From contig CAKVBA010000009.1 in the NCBI GenBank assembly GCA_934725305.1, positions 1 through 64,000 on the forward strand: a DNA stretch of 64,000 bases, given 5' to 3'. Of this stretch, positions 34,316 through 42,363 are shown piece by piece. This DNA is from an uncultured Parabacteroides sp. GTDB lineage: Bacteria > Bacteroidota > Bacteroidia > Bacteroidales > Tannerellaceae. Each line of letters begins with the position of its first letter. Within the stretch, counting starts at the first letter, position 1. The position numbers and the translations under genes are program-made. The notes beneath the pieces were generated by a model. It did no database searches. It was not told where the DNA came from and was given only the letters and a program-made list of their open reading frames with translations.

Positions 34316-35332
34316 ATGGCGGATATCAAAACAAAATTCATAAATGACCCCGAACAGATTACACCTGAGTTGTTGGAAGGTTATGTATTGGCTTATAAAG
34401 ATCAGGTGAAGTTGGGAGGTGATAACATCGTAGTACGCGCAAACCCGAAAAGCGAAGACAAAGTAGCTATTGTTACATTGGGCGGCTCTGGTCATGAACC
34501 TGCATTGAGCGGTTTTGTTGGTGAAGGCATGCTCGACTGTTCTGTTGTAGGCGACATCTTTGCGGCTCCTGGTGCACAGCGAGTATTCCAGGCATTGCAG
34601 TTGATGAAGCGCGAAGCAGGTATTTTGCTGGTTGTATTGAACCACTCTGGCGACGTGATGAGTGCCAATATGGCTTGTCAGTTGGCGGGTCGTATGGGCA
34701 TCAAGGTAAAACAGATCTTGACTCACGACGATATCAGTGCAGGTATTGGTGCAGACGACAATGATCGTCGTGGTTTGGCCGGTTGTGTGCCTTTGTATAA
34801 GATCTTGGGTGCAGCAGCCGAAGAGGGCAAATCATTGGACGAGCTGATTGAGATTGGCGAACGTTACAACAAGCACGTGGCTACATTGGCTGTGGCTATG
34901 CGTTCTTGTACACATCCTCAGAATGGCGGTACTATCACTGATCTGCCGGCAGGCGTGATGGAGATTGGTATGGGTCAGCATGGCGAAGGTGGTGGCGGTC
35001 AGAAGCCGTTGGTTTCTGCTGATGACACAGCAGCCGAGATGGTCGATCTGCTTTGCCAGCAGTTGCAGCCTAAGGCCGGAGACAAGATGATGTTGATCAT
35101 CAACGGTGTGGGTGCTACTACTCACATGGAGCTGAACATCGTCTTCCGCAAGGCTTATAAAGAGTTGGAAGCACGTGGCTTGGAAGTAGTGGAATCTCGT
35201 ATTCAGGAGATCTTGACTGTGCAGGAACAGGCCGGTTTCCAGATGATCATGGCTATCTTGGACGAAGATCATATCAACTATCTGAAGAATAAACGTTCAA
35301 ATGCTCCTTATTGGACAACTCTTGGAAAATAA
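34316..35332 (+). CDS. dhaK: Dihydroxyacetone kinase subunit DhaK-like
   Basis: A 338-residue substrate-binding subunit. The ligands of DHA are present: GGSGHEPALSGF (His near residue 60), GDIFAAP (Asp) and GMGQHGEGG, with His222 as the residue that binds the ketone covalently. The gene has a strong Shine-Dalgarno site (AAGGAGG, 34301-34307), rare in this group and a sign of high expression. DhaL follows after 24 bp. There is no DhaM/PTS gene, so the DhaL partner probably uses ATP. Family members also phosphorylate erythrulose and other short ketoses, so the substrate need not be dihydroxyacetone. Confidence 0.9.
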   Translation: MADIKTKFINDPEQITPELLEGYVLAYKDQVKLGGDNIVVRANPKSEDKVAIVTLGGSGHEPALSGFVGEGMLDCSVVGDIFAAPGAQRVFQALQLMKREAGILLVVLNHSGDVMSANMACQLAGRMGIKVKQILTHDDISAGIGADDNDRRGLAGCVPLYKILGAAAEEGKSLDELIEIGERYNKHVATLAVAMRSCTHPQNGGTITDLPAGVMEIGMGQHGEGGGGQKPLVSADDTAAEMVDLLCQQLQPKAGDKMMLIINGVGATTHMELNIVFRKAYKELEARGLEVVESRIQEILTVQEQAGFQMIMAILDEDHINYLKNKRSNAPYWTTLGK

Positions 35333-35356
35333 AACTAAATCAAATCGAAGACAGAA

Positions 35357-35971
35357 ATGAAACAGTTGACAATAGATGCGTTCAAGGCAATGCTCGACAA
35401 TGCTTTGAAACATATTAAAGAACGTGAGGAAGAGTTTTCTAAGCTGGATGCTGTGATTGGCGACGGCGACCACGGAACAGCTATCGTTACAGCCTTTACT
35501 GCTATCCATCGTATCGCTCAGAATGGTACTGAGTTTAAAGCGATGTTGGGCGATATGGGCATGGGCGTTATGCTTGAAGTAAGCGGATCAACCAGCACAT
35601 TGCTGGGTGCATTCTTCTTGGGTATGAGCGACCATGCGACAGGCACCGAGTTGGATGCTGCCGGCGTGAAAGCTATGTTTGCCGGTGGTTTGGCCAATGT
35701 GCAGCAGCAGACAAAAGCCCAGAAGGGCGACAAGACGATGATGGATGCCTTGATTCCCGCTGTTGAGGCTATGCAGGCTTGCGATTCCGACGATGTAAAA
35801 GTTGTGATGGAAGCAGGCGCCAAGGCTGCTTTGGCAGGTGCTGAATCAACCGTACAGATGAAGGCAAACTTCGGTCGTGCTCGTAACTACGGTGAGCGTT
35901 CTATTGGTTTTGCTGATAGTGGCGCAACCTCTTGGAGCTGTATGTTCGCTTCTTTTGCAGAAGCTTTATAA
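35357..35971 (+). CDS. dhaL: Dihydroxyacetone kinase subunit DhaL-like
   Basis: A 204-residue nucleotide-binding subunit with the magnesium-binding aspartates Asp31, Asp36 and Asp38 (LDAVIGDGDHGTAI), the phosphate loop SGSTSTLLGAFFLGM and the C-terminal RARNYGERSIGFADSGATSW signature. It transfers phosphate to the ketose held covalently by DhaK. In PTS-containing bacteria DhaL keeps a bound ADP recharged by DhaM; here none is seen, so ATP exchange is inferred. It overlaps in function with the preceding and following genes as a kinase plus thiolase/aldolase module. Confidence 0.9.
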   Translation: MKQLTIDAFKAMLDNALKHIKEREEEFSKLDAVIGDGDHGTAIVTAFTAIHRIAQNGTEFKAMLGDMGMGVMLEVSGSTSTLLGAFFLGMSDHATGTELDAAGVKAMFAGGLANVQQQTKAQKGDKTMMDALIPAVEAMQACDSDDVKVVMEAGAKAALAGAESTVQMKANFGRARNYGERSIGFADSGATSWSCMFASFAEAL

Positions 35972-35997
35972 ATTGTATAATCTAAATAGAAAGAATT

Positions 35998-36870
35998 ATG
36001 GCAGATATGGATGGCTTCAGAGAAGCCAATGATTTCGGTTTTGGAAAAAAGGTTCAGAATGATAGTTTCCATGTAAAGGGAGCATCTAATTATTCTTGGG
36101 GTATGAAAGATCGTTTGTCTCGCATCTTCAACCCGAAGACAGGTCGTTCTGTTATGTTGGCATTCGACCATGGTTTTATCATGGGACCGACATCCGGTTT
36201 GGAACGTATCGACCTGAACATTGTACCGTTGGCACAATATGCCGACTGTCTGATGTGTACTCGTGGTATTCTACAGACTTCTATTCCGGCAAATGTAAAC
36301 AAACCCATCTGTTTGAGATCGGATGCCGGTTCAACAGTATTGACAGAGTTGAACAAGAATGTGATGATTGACATAGAAGATGCTGTTCGCATGAATGCTT
36401 CTGCTATGGCCGTTATGTTCTCAGCCGGTGATGGTGAGCACGAAGCCATTACTGCAGCAAACCTGGTTAAGGCAGTTGATATGGGTAACCGTTTCGGCAT
36501 TCCTGTTATGGGTGTTACTGCCGTAGGTAAGCAGATGGCTCGTGATGCCCGTTACTTTGGTTTGGCTTCACGTGTTTGTGCCGAGAATGGTGCTGCTATC
36601 GTGAAGACATACTACTGCGAAGGCTTCGAGAAGGTAGCTGCTGCATGTCCGGTTCCTGTTGTGATTGCCGGTGGTAAGAAGTTGCCCGAAAAAGAGGCTC
36701 TCGAATTGTGCTATAACGCCATTAATGATGGTGCTGCTGGTGTGGATATGGGACGTAACGTGTTCCAGAGCGAAGCTCCTGCTGCTATGCTTCAGGCTGT
36801 TCATGCTGTAGTTCATGATGGTTTGACTCCTGATCAGGCTTATGAAATGTTTCAGGATCTTGCAAAATAA
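35998..36870 (+). CDS. LsrF-like class I thiolase/aldolase
   Basis: A 290-residue TIM-barrel enzyme strikingly like E. coli LsrF from end to end (SRIFNPKTGRSVMLAFDHGF, TSGLERIDLNI, DCLMCTRGIL, CPVPVVIAGGKKLPEKEALE, GAAGVDMGRNVFQSE). Lys203 in IVKTYY is at the position of the LsrF Schiff-base lysine. LsrF cleaves phosphorylated 3-hydroxypentane-2,4-dione with CoA to DHAP and acetyl-CoA. No LsrK, LsrG, LsrR or Lsr transporter is present; DhaK/DhaL and the VOC protein occupy the corresponding places. Cleavage of another phosphorylated ketose is the main alternative. Confidence 0.88.
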   Translation: MADMDGFREANDFGFGKKVQNDSFHVKGASNYSWGMKDRLSRIFNPKTGRSVMLAFDHGFIMGPTSGLERIDLNIVPLAQYADCLMCTRGILQTSIPANVNKPICLRSDAGSTVLTELNKNVMIDIEDAVRMNASAMAVMFSAGDGEHEAITAANLVKAVDMGNRFGIPVMGVTAVGKQMARDARYFGLASRVCAENGAAIVKTYYCEGFEKVAAACPVPVVIAGGKKLPEKEALELCYNAINDGAAGVDMGRNVFQSEAPAAMLQAVHAVVHDGLTPDQAYEMFQDLAK

Positions 36871-36880
36871 TCTTTGAGAA

Positions 36881-36983
36881 GGTGCGTCAAAGACCGGCAA
36901 TCAGTAGCGTTGCCATCGGAATATAGCCTCAGTTTGGCGCACTTTAAGAGGCGGTGTATCAGAATGGTTGTTTTGATGCACCG
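36881..36983. repeat. Two adjacent GGTGYGYCA-type hairpins in the cluster gap
   Basis: Element A: GGTGCGTCAAA (36881-36891) against TTTGGCGCAC (36933-36942). Element B: GGTGTATCA (36953-36961) against TGATGCACC (36974-36982), followed by GTCCCTTCTTG. They divide the cluster into two parts. The weak T-run suggests incomplete termination. Confidence 0.55.
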
Positions 36984-37017
36984 TCCCTTCTTGTATTTAT
37001 AGATAAATGTATATGTC

Positions 37018-37905
37018 ATGAGTAGAATTTATGCATATCTTATTGTCGCTTTGTCCTTTTTGCTGCTCACTGGTTGTCAGCAGAAGACAGAGCGTTTGTT
37101 GTTAGGTGGCTCGGGATGGAACAAGATAGTCATCGTTGATAAAGACACAAAGAAGATTACTTGGGAACATCCGTTGGAAGAGGGATGGGAATGTAACTCA
37201 GTAGCCGTAACCGCCGAAGGTAATATCCTTTTCTCGTATGGTAAAGGAGCAAAGCTGATAACGATCGATCATAAAGAGTTGTGGAATATTCCGGCTCCCG
37301 AGGGTTGTGAAATGCAGACAGCCAAGATGTTGCCCGACGGTAACTATCTGTTGGCTTGTTGTGGAACTCCGGCCCGTATCATGGAGGTGGATGCAAAGGG
37401 AAATGTGTTGACAACGGTCGATTATGAGACCGACATTGAACATTCACATGCTCAGTTCCGTCAGATAAGCAAGAATAAGCGTGGAAACTATCTGATTCCT
37501 CTGTTCACGACATCCGATGTGCGCGAGGTGTCGCCCGAAGGCACATTGGTAAAGAGTGTCAAGGTAGGTGGCACACCGTTCAGTGTCTCAGAACTGGAGA
37601 ATGGCAACTATCTGGTGGCTTGTGGTGATGGTCATAGCTATGTAGAGTTGAACTACGACAAGGGAGAAGTGGTGCGTCAGGTGAATGCCAACGATATTGA
37701 GGGCGCAAAGCTCTTCTTTGTAGCCCAGCTGTTGCCTACCGCTAAAGGAACGACCTATATCTGTAATTGGCAGGGACATGATGGCGAAGCAGCTTCTATG
37801 AACTATCCGCAGTTGCTCGAGGTTGATCAGTCGGGTAAAATGGTTTGGAGCTTGAATGACAACTCCACCTTTGGTATGATTTCTGCTATTTGCTCTTTTA
37901 AATAA
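37018..37905 (+). CDS. Beta-propeller lipoprotein
   Basis: A 295-residue lipoprotein (lipobox LLTGC, Cys20) made of PQQ/arylsulfotransferase-like propeller repeats (SVAVTAEGNILFSYG, AKMLPDGNYLLACCG, SVSELENGNYLVACGDG). There are no CxxCH motifs and no visible catalytic signature. It could bind a carbohydrate or a haem partner at the cell surface. It is followed by the transporter after only 6 bp, so it belongs with the uptake part of the cluster. Function not assignable. Confidence 0.75.
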   Translation: MSRIYAYLIVALSFLLLTGCQQKTERLLLGGSGWNKIVIVDKDTKKITWEHPLEEGWECNSVAVTAEGNILFSYGKGAKLITIDHKELWNIPAPEGCEMQTAKMLPDGNYLLACCGTPARIMEVDAKGNVLTTVDYETDIEHSHAQFRQISKNKRGNYLIPLFTTSDVREVSPEGTLVKSVKVGGTPFSVSELENGNYLVACGDGHSYVELNYDKGEVVRQVNANDIEGAKLFFVAQLLPTAKGTTYICNWQGHDGEAASMNYPQLLEVDQSGKMVWSLNDNSTFGMISAICSFK

Positions 37906-37911
37906 TAAGTC

Positions 37912-39234
37912 ATGAAAGAGAAGATTACAGAGAAGAAGACACAGGGTCGAAACCCGATGACTTGGATTCCGACAGTCTATTTTGCCATGGGATTGCCCTT
38001 TGTTGTGCTCAACATGGTGACGGTCTTGATGTTTAAAGGCATGGAGGTGTCAGACTCTCAGATTGCATTCTGGACCTCACTGATTATGTTGCCTTGGACA
38101 CTGAAGCCTCTTTGGAGCCCATTCCTGGAGATGTATCGTACAAAGAAGTTCTTTGTGGTATTGACTCAGATTGTCAGTGGCTGTGTGTTTGGATTAGTGG
38201 CATTAGCCCTGAACATGCCCCACTTCTTTGCCATCTCTATCGCTCTGTTGGCAATCATTGCCTTCAGTGGTGCAACACACGATATCGCCACCGACGGTGT
38301 GTACATGGAAGAGTTGTCTCCCGAAGATCAGGCTAAGTACATTGGCTGGCAGGGTGCTTTTTATAACTTTGCCAAGATTGTAGCGACTGGTGGTATGGTT
38401 TGGGTGGCCGGCTATCTGATCAGTCATTTCTCTCATGTGGGTGATGGCAAGACCGCTGCTATGTATGCCTGGATGACCATCATGGTTGCTTGTGGCGTGC
38501 TGATGCTGATATTGGGTCTTTATCATATTAAGATGTTGCCATCCAGCTCACGCAAAAAGGATACCGAAGGCTCATTGAAGGAGAAGCTGCATGAGTTGTG
38601 GGGCGTGTTCCGCGAGTTTTTCAAGAAGAAACACATCGTATGGTATATTTGCTTCATCGTATTGTATCGTTTTGCCGAAGGCTTTGTAATCAAGATTGTT
38701 CCTTTGTTTTTGAAGGCACCGGTGGCCGAGCAGGGTTTAGGTCTGACCGAGCAGGAGATTGGTGTTTACTACGGATCTTTCGGAGCCGCCGCCTTTGTGT
38801 TGGGCTCAGTAATGTCTGGCTACTTCATTTCTCGCAAGGGATTGCGCAATGTGCTGTTCACCTTGTGTTGCTGCTTCAACATACCGTTTCTTGTTTACAC
38901 CTTCTTGGCTTTTACCCAGCCCGAGAGCGGCGTGTTGATTGCGGGAGCAATCGTGTTTGAATACTTTGGCTACGGATTTGGTTTTGCAGGCTTGATGCTG
39001 TTTATGATGCAACAGGTTGCGCCCGGCAAACATCAGATGGCCCACTATGCGTTTGCAACTGGTATTATGAACCTGGGAGTGATGTTGCCCGGCATGTTCA
39101 GCGGATTTGTCAGTGAGTGGTTAGGCTATAAATACTTCTTTGTATTTACCCTGTTTGCTATGATACCATCATTCTTGGTGGCCTATTTTGTTCCGTTCAC
39201 ATACGATGAAAACGGAAAGGTAATAGAGAAATAA
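37912..39234 (+). CDS. AmpG-like MFS transporter
   Basis: A 440-residue, 12-helix MFS permease related to AmpG/SLC33-type carriers (PTVYFAMGLPFVVLNMV, FSGATHDIATDGVYMEEL, YGFGFAGLMLFMMQQVAPGKHQMAHYAFATG). The DxxxDG motif in helix 4-5 is typical of this group. Such carriers bring in disaccharides or muropeptides. Here it would supply the GH130 enzyme and possibly the kinase/thiolase module with substrate released outside the inner membrane. The loop at about 200-240 is charged and cytoplasmic. Confidence 0.87.
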   Translation: MKEKITEKKTQGRNPMTWIPTVYFAMGLPFVVLNMVTVLMFKGMEVSDSQIAFWTSLIMLPWTLKPLWSPFLEMYRTKKFFVVLTQIVSGCVFGLVALALNMPHFFAISIALLAIIAFSGATHDIATDGVYMEELSPEDQAKYIGWQGAFYNFAKIVATGGMVWVAGYLISHFSHVGDGKTAAMYAWMTIMVACGVLMLILGLYHIKMLPSSSRKKDTEGSLKEKLHELWGVFREFFKKKHIVWYICFIVLYRFAEGFVIKIVPLFLKAPVAEQGLGLTEQEIGVYYGSFGAAAFVLGSVMSGYFISRKGLRNVLFTLCCCFNIPFLVYTFLAFTQPESGVLIAGAIVFEYFGYGFGFAGLMLFMMQQVAPGKHQMAHYAFATGIMNLGVMLPGMFSGFVSEWLGYKYFFVFTLFAMIPSFLVAYFVPFTYDENGKVIEK

Positions 39235-39261
39235 ACGCTTTTCATATTGAAAGAAAAATGC

Positions 39262-39269
39262 TATTTTTG
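39262..39269 (+). promoter_or_regulatory. -7 box upstream of the GH130 gene
   Basis: TATTTTTG fits TAnnTTTG, 27 bp before the ATG in the 62-bp gap after the transporter. No TTTG at -33. GH130 may have an extra promoter. Confidence 0.4.
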
Positions 39270-39296
39270 TAAATGTAAAACACAAAAAATAACGAA

Positions 39297-40298
39297 ATGG
39301 ATAATTTAAAGATCGTAGGTGCAGCATTGCCCGATATGCCGTGGGAAGATCGTCCGGCTAATTGCAAACATGTTATGTGGAGATATTCACAGAATCCGGT
39401 GATTCCTCGTGATATCCTTCCGACATCAAATAGTGTATTCAATAGTGCAGTCGTTCCTTTCAAAGATGGCTATGCTGGAGTATTTCGTTGTGATGACACA
39501 AACCGTCGCATGGCTTTGCATGTAGGTTTCAGTAAGGATGCCATCCATTGGGACATTCGCCCTGAAAAGTTGCAGTTCCAGTGTGACATACCTGAAGTAG
39601 GCGAGTGGGTATATGGTTATGACCCACGAGTTTGTCAGATTGACGACCGCTATTATGTAACATGGTGTAATGGTTACAAAGGTCAGCCCACCATTGGTGT
39701 AGCCTGGACGACAGACTTCGAGGTGTTCCATCAGCTAGAGAATGCCTTCTTGCCCTTTAACCGTAATGGTGTTTTATTCCCACGCAAAATCAATGGTCGT
39801 TTTGCCATGTTGAGTCGTCCGAGTGATAACGGACACACACCTTTTGGAGATATCTATTACAGCGAATCTCCCGATTTGGAATTTTGGGGGCGTCATCGTC
39901 ATGTAATGTCTCCGGCTCCATTTGAGCAGAGTGCATGGCAATGTCTGAAGATTGGTGCCGGTCCAATTCCTATAGAGACAAGCGAAGGATGGCTGTTGTT
40001 CTATCACGGAGTGCTTCGTTCATGCAACGGCTATGTTTATGCCTTTGGTTCGGCGTTGTTGGATTTGGATGAACCTTGGAAGGTCAAATTCCGTTCAGGT
40101 CCTTATCTGTTGTCTCCGCAAACTTCCTATGAGTGTATGGGTGATGTGCCCAATGTATGTTTCCCATGTGCAGCCTTGCACGATCCTGAGACTCGTCGCG
40201 TAGCCGTTTATTATGGTTGTGCCGATACTGTTACAGGTTTGGCTTTTGGCTACATTGATGAGATTATTGAGTTTACCAAGAAGTATTCAATCATTTGA
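39297..40298 (+). CDS. GH130 glycoside phosphorylase/hydrolase
   Basis: A 333-residue five-bladed propeller enzyme. Asp109 in [16 protein letters not shown] is the proton donor of GH130. Residues of the phosphate site of known mannoside phosphorylases appear retained ([22 protein letters not shown], and FYHGV), so a phosphorylase for a beta-mannoside (for example mannosyl-glucose or manno-oligosaccharide) is more likely than a hydrolase, but the subfamily is not certain. There is no signal peptide, so it acts in the cytoplasm on imported disaccharide. It is the last gene of the cluster, ahead of a strong terminator. Confidence 0.87.
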   Translation: MDNLKIVGAALPDMPWEDRPANCKHVMWRYSQNPVIPRDILPTSNSVFNSAVVPFKDGYAGVFRCDDTNRRMALHVGFSKDAIHWDIRPEKLQFQCDIPEVGEWVYGYDPRVCQIDDRYYVTWCNGYKGQPTIGVAWTTDFEVFHQLENAFLPFNRNGVLFPRKINGRFAMLSRPSDNGHTPFGDIYYSESPDLEFWGRHRHVMSPAPFEQSAWQCLKIGAGPIPIETSEGWLLFYHGVLRSCNGYVYAFGSALLDLDEPWKVKFRSGPYLLSPQTSYECMGDVPNVCFPCAALHDPETRRVAVYYGCADTVTGLAFGYIDEIIEFTKKYSII

Positions 40299-40313
40299 TT
40301 GTACAGATAAATA

Positions 40314-40359
40314 TAAAGGGCTGTGTTGAAAGAGTTGTTTTTTTGACACAGCCCTTTTT
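40314..40359 (+). terminator. Terminator of the redox/ketose cluster
   Basis: AAAGGGCTGTGT (40315-40326) pairs with ACACAGCCCTTT (40347-40358; one or two positions at the loop end unpaired) and is followed by T residues. It lies 16 bp after the GH130 stop. Confidence 0.8.
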
Positions 40360-40445
40360 GTGTGACTACTTAATGTGTTTTCTTTTCTTCTTATTGCTCT
40401 CTCTTTTCCTGATAAAGTCCGTTGAAAGTAGCTGGTGTTTTGTTG

Positions 40446-40714
40446 GATCTGACCGACAAGTTCGTTTCGTCCCAAACATCCTCAAAAGACAGGTTATAGG
40501 CTATCTTTCAATACTCTATAGAGACTTTGGAAAAAGGGTAGGGACTTTTCGGAAAAAGGGTAGGGACTTTTTTGAAAATGGGTAGGCACTCCGTTCGGAC
40601 GGAATAACTACTCCGTCGGAAATGGGTAGGCACCCAATTTCCGAAAACAGCCTACTCCGTTTTGGCAAGGCTAATAATCTCTTGTCTGTGCATAGACTTA
40701 TTGTATTTTATGGC
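40446..40714 (+). repeat. Modular 22-bp array element, copy 3
   Basis: The core (40492-40649, 158 bp) divides into units of 22, 23, 22, 22, 22, 22 and 25 bp (GGTTATAGGCTATCTTTC first; two GGTAGGGACTTTT units in the middle; a final unit with GGCACCCAATTTCCG). The 3' flank GCCTACTCCGTTTTGG to GACTTATTGTATTTTATGG matches copies 1 and 4. The 5' flank (GATCTGACCGACAAGTTC, CCCAAACATCC) is more diverged. It stands directly behind the cluster terminator. Confidence 0.85.
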
Positions 40715-40787
40715 ATATATACATTGGTAGTGGAGAGTATGGGTTTATAGTCTGTCGTTACCCATACAAGCATTCCATAAGGAGACT

Positions 40788-40827
40788 GTTCGAACATTGT
40801 TCGAATACCGTTCGAATGCTGTTTGAA
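40788..40827. repeat. Four GTTCGAA repeats at 11-bp period
   Basis: GTTCGAA at 40788, 40799 and 40810 and GTTTGAA at 40821, each separated by four variable bases. TTCGAA is itself palindromic, so the sites lie on one face of the helix. No gene starts within 400 bp downstream; the RND operon at 41258 is the nearest. Confidence 0.6.
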
Positions 40828-41037
40828 GAAAGATGCCGCCCTTTTCCCAAAAAGGATGCGAGCTTTTCTGATAGAGATGCAATTCTTTCCCAACGAAGTA
40901 TCGTTATAAAAGGCATCTTGGTTAATTGGCCAAGGATTTATATAAAAGACTTTATTATTTACTTCTTGTCCATTTATGGCCTTTCTTCGTAGAAGAATAT
41001 AGTTGTTGTATTCAAATGAATTATTTGGTGTACGCCG

Positions 41038-41150
41038 GTGTGTCATACTTGCAAACGTCTGCGTTGCTTTGCAGACAGACCACCCGCGGCATGTCTATAG
41101 ATTAACTTTCTGTCGGTCTCAACCTCAGACGTTGCATTTTGCCAGTTATA
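41038..41150 (+). repeat. GGTGYGYCA-type element, one end decayed
   Basis: GGTGTGTCATACTTGCAAACG type start (41038 on) and an interior with CTGTCGGTCTCA and GCATTTTGCCA match the element at 22432-22553. The expected TGACGCACC end is replaced by TTATAACGCAGC. Confidence 0.5.
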
Positions 41151-41257
41151 ACGCAGCTTCGGCGGAAAGAGAATGATAAAGGAGATATTTTGATTAAATT
41201 CTTTGTTTTTCAAAAAATAATAATTAAAATTGGGGGTGAAATGAATCTTGAATCAGC

Positions 41258-42352
41258 ATGGACATGAAAAACTACAAATTATTCATACTATTGTTTCTGT
41301 GGGGCATGATGGCTTGCACGGGAGAGAAGAGTGATGGTCCGGAGCACGAGGAGACAGTAGAAACCGTATTTCCGGAAGAGAACAATGAGGTGGAAGTGAT
41401 GACCTTGAAAGCAGTAGATTTTCAGCACGAATTGATTAGCAATGGAAAACTATCGGCACGCCGCTATGTAGATTTGCGCTTTGAAACGGCAGAACCCATT
41501 GCCGCTATTCATGTGAAGAACGGAGACAGGGTGAGCAAAGGGCAGCTCTTGGCAGAACTGTCGACCTTTCGGCTCAACCGGGAGACAGCAGTTGCCAAAG
41601 ATGCGTTGGAGCGAGCCAAATTGGAGCTTCAGGATTTGTTGATCGGGCAGGGATATGCCTTGGATGATACGGCTCAGGTGCCGGCAGCTACGATGCAGCT
41701 GGTGCGTGTGAAGAGTGGTTATGACCAGGCGCTGAATCAATATCAGCTGGCTGAATATAAAGAAAAGAATGCCCGTTTGGTAGCACCCTTTGATGGCGTG
41801 GTGGCCAATCTGTTTGCTAAGCCCTATAATATAGTATCTATTGTCGATCCCTTCTGCACGTTGATCGATCCCACTAGTTTGGAGGCTGTGTTTACGGTGT
41901 TGGAGAATGAACTACCTCTGATTAAACAGGGCGACCGTGTGGAGGTTTCTCCCTTTGCTATGGAGGGAACGAAGGTGGATGGACGCATCATCGAGATCAA
42001 CCCCTTTGTAGATGCCAAGGGCATGGTGCAGGTGAAAGCGGCGGTAACGAATGGCGGCAAGCTGTTCGAGGGCATGAATGTGCAGGTATGTATCCACCGT
42101 TCGTTGGGCAAGCAGTTGGTTGTGCCCAAGAGTGCCGTGGTGCTCCGCTCCGGCAAGCAGGTTGTGTTTAAGCTAGACAAAACGAAGACCCGAGCCAGCT
42201 GGGTGTATGTGCGCACCGGTCTGGAGAATACTGACAGCTATACGTTGGCCAGCTCCGAAGGAGATGCTCTGAAGGAGGGCGACCTTGTAATTATAAGCAA
42301 CAATATCAACCTGGCGCACGACGCACCGGTGACAATCCGCACCAATGAATAG
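41258..42352 (+). CDS. RND efflux periplasmic adaptor lipoprotein
   Basis: A 364-residue adaptor. The lipobox is WGMMAC with Cys20, so it is lipid-anchored. A lipoyl domain (FETAEPIAAIHVKNGDRV, then RLVAPFDGVVANLF), a short hairpin, barrel and membrane-proximal domains follow. It joins the two RND pumps encoded downstream to the TolC-like protein of the same operon. It starts after about 540 bp of non-coding sequence beyond repeat copy 3; no clear TAnnTTTG promoter is seen close to it. Confidence 0.92.
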   Translation: MDMKNYKLFILLFLWGMMACTGEKSDGPEHEETVETVFPEENNEVEVMTLKAVDFQHELISNGKLSARRYVDLRFETAEPIAAIHVKNGDRVSKGQLLAELSTFRLNRETAVAKDALERAKLELQDLLIGQGYALDDTAQVPAATMQLVRVKSGYDQALNQYQLAEYKEKNARLVAPFDGVVANLFAKPYNIVSIVDPFCTLIDPTSLEAVFTVLENELPLIKQGDRVEVSPFAMEGTKVDGRIIEINPFVDAKGMVQVKAAVTNGGKLFEGMNVQVCIHRSLGKQLVVPKSAVVLRSGKQVVFKLDKTKTRASWVYVRTGLENTDSYTLASSEGDALKEGDLVIISNNINLAHDAPVTIRTNE

Positions 42353-42363
42353 GGGAGAGACGT

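Noticed and set aside
37018..37905. PQQ-dependent dehydrogenase
   Set aside because: Propeller repeats are present, but the length is too short and no calcium/PQQ ligands or catalytic Asp are recognisable.
40708..41046. Minus-strand frame of 112 codons between copy 3 and the RND operon
   Set aside because: It starts inside a GGTGYGYCA element and crosses the phased GTTCGAA sites; no family similarity recognised.
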